A stretch of 36,963 nucleotides of DNA from Kitasatospora phosalacinea (GCF_000717185.1 NZ_JNYE01000076.1:1-36963), one strand, 5' to 3'; shown: positions 15,639 through 28,984, numbered from the stretch's first letter. Numbers and translations are program-made. The notes: generated by a model from the sequence alone, not told the origin.

Positions 15639-15811
15639 GGGGAACTGCGCGGGCGGCCCCGCACCCGCCGCAGGATCGCGCGGTGACGCCAACCACCCAC
15701 CCGTCCGGCGACCTTGCTGACGTGCGGCTCCCCTTCGCGCAGTTCCCCGTGCCCCGGCCTCACGCCCGCTCGGCACAGTTCCCCGTGCCCCCGGCCCCAC
15801 GCCCGCTCGGC
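15639..15811. repeat. Dispersed-repeat-like sequence between convergent genes
   Basis: GGGGAACTGCGCG (15639-15651) is repeated inverted as CGCGCAGTTCCCC (15736-15748). The latter starts a tandem pair of 34-35 bp units (15741-15774 and 15777-15811), each AGTTCCCCGTGCC... ending CACGCCCGCTCGGC or nearly so. The core GCGCGGGGAACTGCGCG is, from memory, a very abundant intergenic repeat in Streptomyces genomes. Here the arms could also form a long-loop terminator for the two convergent genes. No coding sequence in 15610-15837. Confidence 0.6.
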
Positions 15812-15837
15812 GCGGCTCCGCGGCTCCGTCCGCCCGC

Positions 15838-17295
15838 TCAGAACGGGAAGCGCGAGCGCCCGTGCTGGATCGAGATCCACTTCACCGTGGTGAACGCGTC
15901 CACGCTGGTGTCGCCGCCCAGCCGCCCGACGCCGGAGCTCTTCTCGCCGCCGAACGGCACGATCGGCTCGTCCGCGATCGTCCCGTCGTTGACGTGGATC
16001 ATGCCGGTGTCGATCCGCTGGGCGAACCGCACGCCGCGCTCGACGTTCGCGGTGTGGACGGCGCCGGAGAGGCCGAAGGGCGTGTCGTTGGCGATCCGGA
16101 CGGCCTCGTCCTCGCCGTCGAAGGGGACGAGCAGGGCGACCGGGCCGAACACCTCGCGGCGCAGGATCGGGTCGTCGGCGGGGACGTCGGTGAGGACGGT
16201 GGGGCGGACCAGGGTGCCGACGGTGGCGCCGTGCAGCAGGGCGCGGGCCCCGCCCGCGATCGCGCGCTCGACCTCGGCGGTGATCGCCTCGGCCTGGGCG
16301 GAGTTGATGAGCGGGCCGAGGTCGGTGCCGGGGTCGCCGGGGTCGCCGACGGAGAGCGAGGCGACCTTGGCGGTGAACTTCTCGCTGAACTCGGCGAAGA
16401 CGGCGCGGTCGACCAGGATCCGGTTGGCGGCCATGCAGATCTGGCCCTGGTGGACGAAGCGGCTGGCGACGGCGGCGTCCACCGCGTAGTCGAGGTCGGC
16501 GTCGTCGAGGACCACCAGGGCGCTGTTGCCGCCGAGTTCGAGGACGGTGCGCTTGAGGTGGCCCGCGGCGACGGCGGCGACGTGCCGCCCGACCGCGTCG
16601 GAGCCGGTGAAGGCGATGACCTTGGGCACGGGGTGCTCGATGAACGCGTCGCCGATCTCGGCGATGTCGGTGAGGACGACGTTGAGCAGCCCGGCGGGCA
16701 GGCCGGCCTCCTCGAAGACCTTGGCGATCAGGGTGCCGCCGGCCACCGGGGCGTCCTGGTGCGGCTTGAGGACGACCGCGTTGCCGAGGGCGAGGGCGGG
16801 GGCGACGGCCTTCAGGGAGAGGAAGACGGGGGCGTTGAACGGGCTGATGACGCCGACCACGCCGACCGGGAGGCGGTAGAGGCGGTTCTCCTTGCCGGGC
16901 ACCGGGGAGGGCAGGATCCGGCCCTCGGCGCGCAGGGCGAGCGCGCCGGCCTCCCGCAGCATGTCCTTGACCAGGGAGAGTTCGAAGCCGGACTTCATCA
17001 GGGTGCCGCCGAGTTCGGCGGTCATCACCTGGAGGATCTCGGCTTCGCGGGCCTCGACGACCTGGAGGGCGCGTTCGAAGACCAGGCGGCGCTCGTAGGG
17101 GCTGGTGGCGGCCCAGGCGGGCTGGGCGCGTTCGGCGGCGCGGTAGGCGAGGTCGACCTCCTCGGCGGTGGCGACCGTGAAGGAGGCGAGCTTCTCGCCG
17201 CTGTAGGGGTCGAGGTCCACGATGTCCCAGGAGCCGGTGCCCGGCTGCCACCGGCCGTCGATGTACTGCTGGGCGAGTTCCGCTATCAAGGACAT
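15838..17295 (-). CDS. Aldehyde dehydrogenase, benzaldehyde dehydrogenase-like
   Basis: NAD(P)-dependent oxidation of an aldehyde, probably aromatic, to the acid. The 485-residue product is full length for the ALDH superfamily (PF00171). Landmarks are VISPFNAPVFLSLKAVAPAL (cofactor site), IAFTGSDAVGRHVA, general base Glu253 in LELGGNSALVVLDDADLD, and nucleophile Cys287 in HQGQICMAANRILVD. The 34-residue spacing is normal. EVFGPVALLVPF and PFGLSGAVHTANVERG complete the C-terminal domain. These blocks resemble XylC-type benzaldehyde and vanillin dehydrogenases more than betaine-aldehyde enzymes, but substrate is inferred. ATG 17295 has GAGAGGGA upstream. It lies 57 nt downstream of the XRE gene on the same strand and may be co-transcribed with it. 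Confidence 0.9.
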   Translation of the reverse strand: MSLIAELAQQYIDGRWQPGTGSWDIVDLDPYSGEKLASFTVATAEEVDLAYRAAERAQPAWAATSPYERRLVFERALQVVEAREAEILQVMTAELGGTLMKSGFELSLVKDMLREAGALALRAEGRILPSPVPGKENRLYRLPVGVVGVISPFNAPVFLSLKAVAPALALGNAVVLKPHQDAPVAGGTLIAKVFEEAGLPAGLLNVVLTDIAEIGDAFIEHPVPKVIAFTGSDAVGRHVAAVAAGHLKRTVLELGGNSALVVLDDADLDYAVDAAVASRFVHQGQICMAANRILVDRAVFAEFSEKFTAKVASLSVGDPGDPGTDLGPLINSAQAEAITAEVERAIAGGARALLHGATVGTLVRPTVLTDVPADDPILRREVFGPVALLVPFDGEDEAVRIANDTPFGLSGAVHTANVERGVRFAQRIDTGMIHVNDGTIADEPIVPFGGEKSSGVGRLGGDTSVDAFTTVKWISIQHGRSRFPF

Positions 17296-17352
17296 GCGAT
17301 CCCTCTCGGCGCCGAATAACACCTACTGACGGATCATCATCTTAATTGGGGG

Positions 17353-18222
17353 TCAGGAGACTTGGAGGAGCTCCGCGAGAAGTCCCCGGGTCTCCTCCTC
17401 GGACAGCGCCGCCGCCGACACCCGCTCCAGCGCGGCCGCGTACTCGGCCACCTCGAACGGCTTGTCCAGGTACAGCGCGGTGGTGAACTGCTCGACGTAC
17501 ACCACGTCCGACAGGTCCGGCTCGGGGAAGGACAGCACCGTGAACGCCCCGCTGTCGGCCGCCAGCGCGCCCATCCCCAGCGGCAGCACCCGCAGGCCGA
17601 TGGTCTCCCGCAGCGACAGCTCCGCGAGCCGCTCCAGCTGGCCGCGCATCACCTCGGGCCCGCCGCACGGGCGGCGCAGCGCCGTCTCGTCGACGATCAG
17701 CTCCAGCCGGGCCCGGGCCCCCTCGGCGAGGAAGCGCTCCTGCCGGCGCAGCCGGACCGCGGCCCGGCGCTCGATCTCCTCCGCGGGCGCGGCGGGGCTG
17801 CCCGCCCGCATCACCGCGTGCACGTACTCGGGGGTCTGCAGCAGCCCGGGCACGAACTGCACCTCGTAGCTGCGGACCAGGTCCGCCGCGTCCTCCAGGT
17901 TCAGGTACGTCTGGAACCAGCCGGGCACCACGTCCCCGTACCCGTGCCACCAGGACGGGGCGTTGGTGCCGCCGACCAGGCCGAGCAGGGCGGAGCGGGA
18001 CTCCTCGTCGTTGACGCCGTACAGCGTCAGCAGGTCCGCCACGTCGCGCTGCTTGAAGCCGACCCGGCCGAGCTCCATCCGGCTGATCTTCGACTCCGAG
18101 GCCCGGATCGAGTACCCGGCGTCCTCCCGGGTCACGCCGCGGGCCTCGCGCAGGCGCCGCAACTGGGCCCCCAACTGGATGCGACGCGCGGTCGCACCGC
18201 TGCCCGTCTGCAGGCCCGTCAT
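17353..18222 (-). CDS. XRE-family regulator with DUF5753 domain
   Basis: DNA-binding regulator of the large actinobacterial XRE/DUF5753 (Scr1-like) group. The 289-residue product has an N-terminal helix-turn-helix at about 17-73 (LGAQLRRLREARGVTREDAGY and SESKISRMELGRVGFKQRDV). A DUF5753 region follows at about 95-275, with typical marks WFQTYLNLEDAADLVRSYE, FVPGLLQTPEYV and DETALRRPCGG. ATG 18222 is preceded by GGAGGG. These regulators usually sit beside a small DUF397 gene, which I do not see here. The downstream neighbour is the aldehyde dehydrogenase, a possible target or operon partner. Confidence 0.9.
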   Translation of the reverse strand: MTGLQTGSGATARRIQLGAQLRRLREARGVTREDAGYSIRASESKISRMELGRVGFKQRDVADLLTLYGVNDEESRSALLGLVGGTNAPSWWHGYGDVVPGWFQTYLNLEDAADLVRSYEVQFVPGLLQTPEYVHAVMRAGSPAAPAEEIERRAAVRLRRQERFLAEGARARLELIVDETALRRPCGGPEVMRGQLERLAELSLRETIGLRVLPLGMGALAADSGAFTVLSFPEPDLSDVVYVEQFTTALYLDKPFEVAEYAAALERVSAAALSEEETRGLLAELLQVS

Positions 18223-18350
18223 GCAAACCCTCCGCCCCAGGAACGCCAAGTGGACCTCGTGGGAAGCAGTCTGCCACTGCGCGACGACACTCCGCGAGGT
18301 CCTTCCGGCATTTGGCCAATCCGTTGCAGAAGCGAGGGTTTCGACTCCGC

Positions 18351-21035
18351 TCAGGACAGTGCCGGGAGGACCTCCGCGAGATCGCCCCGCGAACTCACTC
18401 CGAGCTTCGGGTACGCCTTGTACAGGTGGTGCCCGACCGTGCGGGCGCTCAGGAACAGCTGCGCGGCGATGTCCCGGTTGGACAGGCCCTGCGCGGCCAG
18501 CCGGACGATCTGCGACTCCTGCGGGGTCAGCCCGGCCACCACCGCCCGGGCCGGGCCGGACCCGGCGGGCGCACCGGCGGCGTCCAGCTCCAGCCGGGCC
18601 CGCTCCGCCCACGGGACGGCGCCCAGCCGCCGCAGCGCCTGCTCGGCGGAGCGCAGCGGCACCCGCGCCTCGGCCTTGCGGCGGCAGCGGCGCAGCCACT
18701 CCCCGTACAGCAGCTCGGTGCGGGCCCGCTCCCACGGGCGGGGCTGCTCGGCGTGCCGGGCCAGCGCCCGCAGGTACAGCTCCTCGGCGAACTCGTCGGG
18801 GGCCAGCAGCGCGCGGCAGCGGTCCACCAGGGCGCGGGCCCACGGCCGGTCGGCGTGCTCCGCCCAGCGCTCGAACCGGGCCAGCGCCTGCGCGCACTCC
18901 TCGCCGCGGCGCAGCCGCACCGCGGCCTCCACCAGGTCGGGCACGGCCCGGACGGCGGCCACCTGGTAGCCGAACGGGCCGCCGGTGAGCGCGGCGAGGT
19001 GGCCGTACGCGTCCTCGGCCCGGCCCGCGCCCAGGTCGAGCAGGCCGAGCGCCCAGCGGGCCCACGGGGCGCCCGCGCCGCCCCGGGCGAAGGCCGCGGC
19101 GGCCTGCTCCGCGCAGGGCTCCGCCTCGCCCCGGGCGGCCGCCAAGTAGGCCTGGAAGCCGTGCAGTTGGCCGGTCCACAGCGGCTGCCCGCTGTCCAGG
19201 GCGAGTTGCAGCGCCTCGGCGGCGTGCTCGGCGGCCGACGCCGGGCGGCCGTCGAAGAGTTCGGCCTCGGCGAGGAAGAACAGCAGCGTGGGCAGCGTCC
19301 CGAAGGCCCCGCCCTCCCGGGCCTCCCGGACCAGGCGGCGGGCGAGGTCCAGCACCTCGGCGTCGTGCCCGGGCACCAGGCCCGCCCCGCACGGCAGCAC
19401 CAGGTCCACCGGAACGGCCGCCCCGGCCGCCCGCGCCGCCCGCTCCGCCTCCCCCAACGTCACCCCGCCGGCCCCCGCCGGGAGGTCCCGGGTGAGCGGG
19501 CCGAGGGCGGCGGCCAGGTAGCGGACGACCGGTTCGAGCGGGTCGCCGTCCGGGAGGGGCAGGGCCGCGAGCGCGTCCAGGCTGCAGGTGACGGCCGGGA
19601 GCCCGTCGTACCAGGCGACGTGCACGGCCTGCACCAGGACGCGGGCGGCCGGGCCGGGGTGGGTGGCGGCGACCAGGGCGGCGGCCTCGGTGAGCCGGGC
19701 GTGCGCGGAGGCGTTCTCGTCGCGCCAGAACTCGGCGACGCCGCGGGCGAAGAGCAGGTGCGCCCGGGTCACCGGGTCCGCGTCCGGCCGGTCGGCGGCG
19801 AGGGCGAGCCGCTCGGCCCGCTCGACCTCGCCGGCCTCCAGCGCGGCCTCCACCGCGGCCACCGTCCAGCGGCGGGCGAGCGCCGGGTCGGGGCTGAGCC
19901 GGGCGGCCCGCTCGTACGCGGCGCAGGCGCCCTGGTGGCCGCCGCGGGAGGCGGCGCCGGCGGCGGCCGCCGCGAGGTCCGCCGCGGCCTGCGCGTCCCG
20001 TCCGGTGGCGGCCAGGGCCCGGTGCCAGGCGCGCCGCAGCGGCTCGCCGGGCCCGTACGCGGCGGCCAGCGTCCGGTGCGCGGCCAGCCGGTCGGCGAGG
20101 GGCGCCCGGTCGACCAGGACGGAGCGCAGCAGCGGGTGCCGGAACCGCGTCCGGCCCGCGGCCAGGTCGACCCGGAGCAGGCCGCGGGCCTCGGCGGGTG
20201 CCAGGTCGGCGGCGTCCAGGCCGCTCTCCCCGGCGGCCCGCAGCAGCACCTCCGCCTCGCCGGTCTCCTCCAGGGCGGCCAGCAGCAGCCAGCGCTGGGT
20301 GCGGCCGGGCAGGCGGCTGACCTGGCCGTGGTAGGCGAGCCGCAGCCGTCCGTCGGGCGGGAGTTCGCCGTCCGCGGAGGCCCGCGGGAGTTCGCGCAGC
20401 GCCAGCGGGTTGCCCGCGGCGGCGGCCAGCACCCGTGCGGGGTCGGCGAGTTCGGGCGCGTGGTGGGCCAGCAGCCGGGCCGCGTCGGGCTCCGCCAGCG
20501 GCCCGACCGGCAGTTCGGGCAGTCCGGCCGGTTCGGGCCCGTCCTCGCGGGTGGCCAGCAGCACGGCGACGCGCTCCGCGCCCAGGCGGCGCACCGCGAG
20601 CCGCAGCGCCGCCGCGGACTCCGGGTCGGCCCACTGCAGGTCGTCCACCGCGGCCAGCACCGGCCCCTGCTCGGCGAGGTCGCCCAGCAGGGTCAGCACC
20701 GCCAGGCCGACCAGCAGCCGGTCCCCGGCGGGGCCGTCGGCCAGCCCCAGGGTCCGTTCCAGGGCGGCCCGTTGCGGCCCGGGCAGGCCGACCAGCTCGC
20801 CCAGGACGGGGGCCAGCAGCTGGCTGAGCACCGCGTACGGCAGCCGGGCCTCCGACTCCACCCCGGCCGCCCGCAGCACCCGCCAGCCGGTGGCCGCGTC
20901 CGCCGCCGCGTCCAGCAGCGCGCTCTTGCCGATGCCCGGTTCGCCGCGCAGCAGCAGCGCCCCGGCCCGCCCGGCGTCGGCGTCGGCCAGCAGCCGGTCG
21001 AGCGCCGCGCGTTCCGTCCCCCGTCCGTACAGCAT
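18351..21035 (-). CDS. Large ATP-binding LuxR-family (LAL) transcriptional regulator
   Basis: STAND-type transcriptional activator of the LAL (large ATP-binding LuxR) family. The 894-residue product begins with an AAA-type ATPase domain: Walker A RGEPGIGKSALL (P-loop 31-38) and Walker B-like VLAAVDDLQWADPES. A long helical, TPR-like middle (rich in Ala/Leu/Arg repeats) follows, then a C-terminal LuxR helix-turn-helix at about 836-894 (LTPQESQIVRLAAQGLSNRD, with SARTVGHHL in the recognition region). Such regulators often control antibiotic or catabolic genes. ATG 21035 is the only start that keeps the P-loop at its usual position. It is divergent from the SnoaL-like gene, and the short spacer contains ACCTATAGGT. 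Confidence 0.92.
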   Translation of the reverse strand: MLYGRGTERAALDRLLADADAGRAGALLLRGEPGIGKSALLDAAADAATGWRVLRAAGVESEARLPYAVLSQLLAPVLGELVGLPGPQRAALERTLGLADGPAGDRLLVGLAVLTLLGDLAEQGPVLAAVDDLQWADPESAAALRLAVRRLGAERVAVLLATREDGPEPAGLPELPVGPLAEPDAARLLAHHAPELADPARVLAAAAGNPLALRELPRASADGELPPDGRLRLAYHGQVSRLPGRTQRWLLLAALEETGEAEVLLRAAGESGLDAADLAPAEARGLLRVDLAAGRTRFRHPLLRSVLVDRAPLADRLAAHRTLAAAYGPGEPLRRAWHRALAATGRDAQAAADLAAAAAGAASRGGHQGACAAYERAARLSPDPALARRWTVAAVEAALEAGEVERAERLALAADRPDADPVTRAHLLFARGVAEFWRDENASAHARLTEAAALVAATHPGPAARVLVQAVHVAWYDGLPAVTCSLDALAALPLPDGDPLEPVVRYLAAALGPLTRDLPAGAGGVTLGEAERAARAAGAAVPVDLVLPCGAGLVPGHDAEVLDLARRLVREAREGGAFGTLPTLLFFLAEAELFDGRPASAAEHAAEALQLALDSGQPLWTGQLHGFQAYLAAARGEAEPCAEQAAAAFARGGAGAPWARWALGLLDLGAGRAEDAYGHLAALTGGPFGYQVAAVRAVPDLVEAAVRLRRGEECAQALARFERWAEHADRPWARALVDRCRALLAPDEFAEELYLRALARHAEQPRPWERARTELLYGEWLRRCRRKAEARVPLRSAEQALRRLGAVPWAERARLELDAAGAPAGSGPARAVVAGLTPQESQIVRLAAQGLSNRDIAAQLFLSARTVGHHLYKAYPKLGVSSRGDLAEVLPALS

Positions 21036-21046
21036 GGGTCGACCCT

Positions 21047-21056
21047 ACCTATAGGT
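21047..21056. promoter_or_regulatory. Palindrome ACCTATAGGT between LAL regulator and SnoaL gene
   Basis: A perfect 10-bp palindrome 12 nt before the LAL start codon and 88 nt before the SnoaL ATG, flanked by GGTCGACC-like sequence on one side and GACC on the other. It could be an operator for the divergent pair, or contain a -10 element (TATAGG) by chance. Confidence 0.35.
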
Positions 21057-21143
21057 GACCGATTCCCCGGGGCGGCGTTCTCCGTACCTTCTTGTCCTGC
21101 AAGGGAAACCGCACCACGGACCGCACCGCAGAAGGAGCCCGCC

Positions 21144-21506
21144 ATGGACCTGCAGCACCTCGCCGAGCGCTACGTCGCCGCCTGGAACGAGACCGACCCG
21201 GCCGCCCGCCGCAAGCTGGTCGAGGAGGTCTGGGCGCCCGGCGGCCGCTACGTCGACCCGGTGGTCGAGGCCGTCGGCCACGACCAGTTCGACGCGACCC
21301 TGGCCGCCGTCCAGGCCCAGTTCGCCGGGATGCGGTTCCGCCTCGGCCCGGTCGACGCCCACCACGACGTCGCCCGCTTCACCTGGGAGCTCGCCCCGGA
21401 GGGCGCCGCCGAGCCGCTGGTGGTCGGCTTCGACGTCCTCACCGCGGCGGCGGACGGCCGGGTCGCCACCGTGGTCGGCTTCCTGGACAAGGTCCCGACG
21501 GCCTGA
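21144..21506 (+). CDS. SnoaL-like / NTF2-fold protein
   Basis: Small 120-residue alpha+beta protein of the SnoaL/NTF2 superfamily (PF12680-like): LAERYVAAWNETDPAARRKLVEE, then VWAPGGRYVDPV, HDQFDATLAAVQ, ARFTWELAPEG and a final strand FLDKVPTA. Members are enzymes (cyclases, isomerases) or ligand-binding proteins, and the fold alone does not give the reaction. ATG 21144 has a strong ribosome site, AGAAGGAG, 6 nt upstream. It is transcribed divergently from the LAL regulator, making it the obvious candidate target, and ends at a bidirectional terminator before gltD. Confidence 0.87.
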   Translation: MDLQHLAERYVAAWNETDPAARRKLVEEVWAPGGRYVDPVVEAVGHDQFDATLAAVQAQFAGMRFRLGPVDAHHDVARFTWELAPEGAAEPLVVGFDVLTAAADGRVATVVGFLDKVPTA

Positions 21507-21529
21507 GTCAGCTCCCCCCGGGAACGACA

Positions 21530-21572
21530 ACGACGCCTGCCCTTACCTGGTCGGGGAGTGGGCAGGCGTCGT
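21530..21572. terminator. Bidirectional terminator between SnoaL gene and gltD
   Basis: Perfect 13-bp stem ACGACGCCTGCCC / GGGCAGGCGTCGT around a 17-nt loop, in the 156-nt gap between convergent genes. Confidence 0.75.
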
Positions 21573-21619
21573 GATGACCGGGTCCCGGCGGCTCTGGCGG
21601 GTCGGTGTTTGTCGGCCTT

Positions 21620-21637
21620 GCCCCCCTCGCGGGGGGC
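21620..21637 (-). terminator. Second GC hairpin downstream of gltD
   Basis: Perfect 7-bp stem GCCCCCC / GGGGGGC with tetraloop TCGC, 25 nt past the gltD stop codon. It probably works with the longer 21530-21572 hairpin in ending the gltBD transcript. Confidence 0.5.
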
Positions 21638-21662
21638 CTGGGCGTCCTGGGGCGGTGGTCGG

Positions 21663-23115
21663 TCAGACCACCAGCGAGCGGTCGGTCGGCTTGATCGGGG
21701 CGGGGAGCGCGGTCTTGCCGCCCAGGTACGTGTCGACCGCCGAGGCGGCCGAACGGCCCTCCGCGATCGCCCAGACGATCAGCGACTGACCGCGACCGGC
21801 GTCACCGCAAACGTACACCCCGTCGACGTTGGTGCCGAACTTGCCGTCGCGGGCGACGTTGCCGCGGGCGTCGAGGTCGACGCCGAGCTGCTCGACGAGG
21901 CCGTTCTTGACGTCGGTGCCGGTGAAGCCCATGGCGAGGGTGACGAGCTGGGCCGGGATGACCTTCTCGCTGCCGGGGACGGGCTCGAACCTGCCGTCCT
22001 TGAACTCGACCTCGACCAGGTGCAGTTCCTGGACGTTGCCGTCCTCGTCGCCCGCGAAGTGGGTGGTGGAGACGGAGTAGATCCGCTCGCCGCCCTCCTC
22101 GTGGGCCGAGGTGACCTTGTAGGTCATCGGCATGGTCGGCCAGGGCTGGCCCGCCGGGCGGTCCTCGGACGGCCGCGGCATGATCTCCAGCTGGGTGACG
22201 GAGAGGGCGCCCTGGCGGTGCGCGGTGCCGACGCAGTCGGCGCCGGTGTCGCCGCCGCCGATGACGACGACGTGCTTGCCCTTGGCCGAGATCGGGGAGT
22301 CGACGTAGTCGCCCTCCTGGACCTTGTTGGCCAGCGGCAGGTACTCCATCGCCTGGTGGACGCCGTTCAGCTCCCGGCCCGGGACGGGCAGGTCGCGGGC
22401 GGTGGTGGCGCCGGCCGCGACGACGACCGCGTCGAAGCGCGAGCGCAGGTCCTGGCCGCTGATGTCGACGCCGGCCTCGACGCCGGTGCGGAAGCGGGTG
22501 CCCTCCGCGCGCATCTGCTCGATGCGGCGGTTGATGTGGCGCTTCTCCATCTTGAACTCGGGGATGCCGTAGCGCAGCAGGCCGCCGATGCGGTCGGCGC
22601 GCTCGTACACCACCACGGTGTGGCCGGCCCGGGTGAGCTGCTGGGCGGCGGCCAGGCCGGCCGGGCCGGAGCCGATCACGGCGACGGTCTTGCCGGACAG
22701 GCGCTCGGGGACCTGCGGGGTGACCCCGCCGCGGTCCCAGGCCTTGTCGATGATGGTGACCTCGACGTTCTTGATGGTCACCGCGTCCTGGTTGATGCCC
22801 AGCACGCACGCCGACTCGCACGGAGCCGGGCACAGGCGGCCGGTGAACTCCGGGAAGTTGTTGGTGGCGTGCAGCCGCTCGATCGCGCCGGACCAGTCGT
22901 CCCGGTAGGCGAGGTCGTTCCACTCGGGGATGAGGTTCCCGAGCGGGCAGCCGTTGTGGCAGAACGGGATGCCGCAGTCCATGCAGCGGCCGGCCTGCTT
23001 GCTGATGATCGGAAGGAGGCTGCGCTCGACGTAGACCTCGTTCCAGTCGCGGAGCCGGACGTCCACCGGACGGCGCTCCGCCAGCTGCTTGGGCGTGGTC
23101 AGGAAGCCCTTGGGG

Positions 23116-23123
<8 letters not shown>
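21663..23123 (-). CDS. gltD: Glutamate synthase small subunit
   Basis: NADPH-oxidising subunit of GOGAT, which passes electrons to GltB to make glutamate from 2-oxoglutarate and glutamine. The 486-residue product has the N-terminal iron-sulfur cysteines ([22 protein letters not shown] and [18 protein letters not shown]), an FAD-binding GxGxxG ([15 protein letters not shown]) and an NADPH-binding motif ([15 protein letters not shown]), plus [21 protein letters not shown] for FAD near the end. ATG 23123 is preceded by GGAGG, and its first 8 nt overlap the end of gltB, so the subunits are translationally coupled. Length is normal. Confidence 0.96.
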
Positions 23124-27711
<4,588 letters not shown>

Positions 27712-28150
27712 CGGCTCTCCCGTCGTCGTAAACAGTTGCTTCATGCAAAGGGACGACGTTGGCCCTGATGCGATTTGTCGGTGCAGGTTACATGATGCCG
27801 CCTGGACCGGGAAGTGGATTCCTGCGTCCACATCCCGGACTGATCCCCAGGTCAGGGGGCGGATGGGGGGGAAGGCGCAGCGTCGCGCGTTCCCTCCAGT
27901 GTGCCCTGTGCCGAAGGGCGGGAAACAGGGGCGAAACGCCCCCGCCACACGTGCCCCTCTGGTCCCACCTGGGATTCTTCGAAGTCGACGCCGCCCCCGC
28001 TTTTGATTCCGGGGGTCGACAGCCGGATGTCGAGACTAGGGCAAGGCGCAGGCTCGGGCCCATGTGCGGAACATCACGCGTTCCATGGCATAACTATACA
28101 GAGTTCTGGATTTTCGTACAAGGCCGTACGGGTGGCCGGTCCGCCGCGGG
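27712..28150 (-). other. Long gltB leader/intergenic region
   Basis: This 439-nt gap between VIT1 and gltB holds no convincing gene. From the promoter at 28093-28121, transcription would start near 28086 and leave a gltB leader of about 375 nt. Within it is a short hairpin GGGGCG-AAA-CGCCCC (27928-27942), overlapping two GAAAC pentamers 11 nt apart (27922-27926 and 27933-27937). The segment 28085-28120 is clearly A/T-richer than its surroundings. Confidence 0.45.
28093..28121 (-). promoter_or_regulatory. Candidate strong promoter for gltBD
   Basis: On the minus strand TTGTAC (28121-28116), a 17-nt spacer, then TATAGT (28098-28093; 5 of 6 matches to TATAAT). The spacing is optimal and the local sequence is A/T-rich in a G/C-rich genome. 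It points to gltB, 382 nt downstream. Confidence 0.55.
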
Positions 28151-28894
28151 TCAGCCGATCGCCCCGCCGATCAGCCGTCCCAGCAGGTAGGTGATGCCCG
28201 CCGCGGCCCCGCCCAGCACCAGCTGGCGCAGGCCGGAGAACCACCAGCTGCGGGCCGTCACCCGGGCCACCACCGCGCCGCAGCCGAACAGGCCGAGCAC
28301 CGCCAGCAGCGCGGCGGGCCACAGCGCGGTCGCGCCCAGCAGGTAGGGCAGCACCGGCAGCAGCGCGCCGAGCGCGAAGCAGCCGAACGAGGAGAGCGCG
28401 GCGACCAGCGGCGAGGGCAGGTCCTCCGGGTCGACGCCGAGCTCCTCGCGGGCGTGCACGGCCAGCGTGGTGTCCGGGTCGGCGGACAGCTGCCGGGCCA
28501 CCTCGTGGGCCAGCTCCGGGTCGACGCCGCGGGCCACGTACAGCTGGGCCAGCTCGGCCAGCTCGCCCTGCGGGTTGCGCCGCAGCTCGATCCGCTCGGC
28601 CTCCAACTCGGCCTCCACCAGCTCGCGCTGGGAGGCGACCGAGGTGTACTCGCCGGCCGCCATGGAGAACGCGCCGGCCGCCAGCCCGGCCAGGCCGGTG
28701 AGCACCACGGTGCTCGGCGCCGCGTCGCCGCCGACCACGCCGGTCATCAGCGCGAAGTTCGACACCAGGCCGTCCATCGCGCCGAACACGGCCGGGCGCA
28801 GCCAGCCGCCGTTGACGTCCCGGTGGTGGTCGGCCTCGGGTATCCGGGGCGGCTGCGGGTTGTCGGTCTGCGGCTCTGCGGTGACGGTGCTCAT
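28151..28894 (-). CDS. VIT1/CCC1 family iron/manganese transporter
   Basis: Integral membrane transporter moving Fe2+ or Mn2+ out of the cytoplasm. The 247-residue product matches PF01988: the first helix GWLRPAVFGAMDGLVSNFAL, then TGLAGLAAGAFSMAAGEYTSV. A charged cytoplasmic helical segment follows (SQRELVEAELEAERIELRR and onward, ending LGVDPEDLPSPL), then three C-terminal helices ending LLGRLIGGAIG. The charged segment corresponds to the metal-binding region of VIT1. ATG 28894 has GGAAGGGGAG 8 nt upstream; ATG 28918 is a weaker alternative. A palindrome at 28985-28999 lies in its promoter region and may bind a metal-responsive regulator. Confidence 0.9.
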   Translation of the reverse strand: MSTVTAEPQTDNPQPPRIPEADHHRDVNGGWLRPAVFGAMDGLVSNFALMTGVVGGDAAPSTVVLTGLAGLAAGAFSMAAGEYTSVASQRELVEAELEAERIELRRNPQGELAELAQLYVARGVDPELAHEVARQLSADPDTTLAVHAREELGVDPEDLPSPLVAALSSFGCFALGALLPVLPYLLGATALWPAALLAVLGLFGCGAVVARVTARSWWFSGLRQLVLGGAAAGITYLLGRLIGGAIG

Positions 28895-28984
28895 GCGGGC
28901 GGCTCCCCTTCCGGGCACGGCGGATCCCCCCGGGCCGCGCGTCGGCCGGGCTCGCTGGTGCCCTTCGAACGTAGCCGTTTGACC

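Noticed and set aside
27742..27744. Alternative gltB start ATG 27744 (MKQLFTTTG)
   Set aside because: No ribosome site in front, whereas ATG 27711 has GGGAG at the right distance and gives a normal propeptide before Cys42.
27922..27937. Two GAAAC pentamers spaced 11 nt as a GlnR binding site for gltBD
   Set aside because: The spacing fits GlnR half-sites but the GTnAC partners are missing on both sides, and the position lies downstream of the likely transcription start.
27788..28063. A 91-codon frame in the gltB leader as a leader peptide
   Set aside because: Arg/Pro/Gly-rich composition and no clear ribosome site; not better than chance open frames here.
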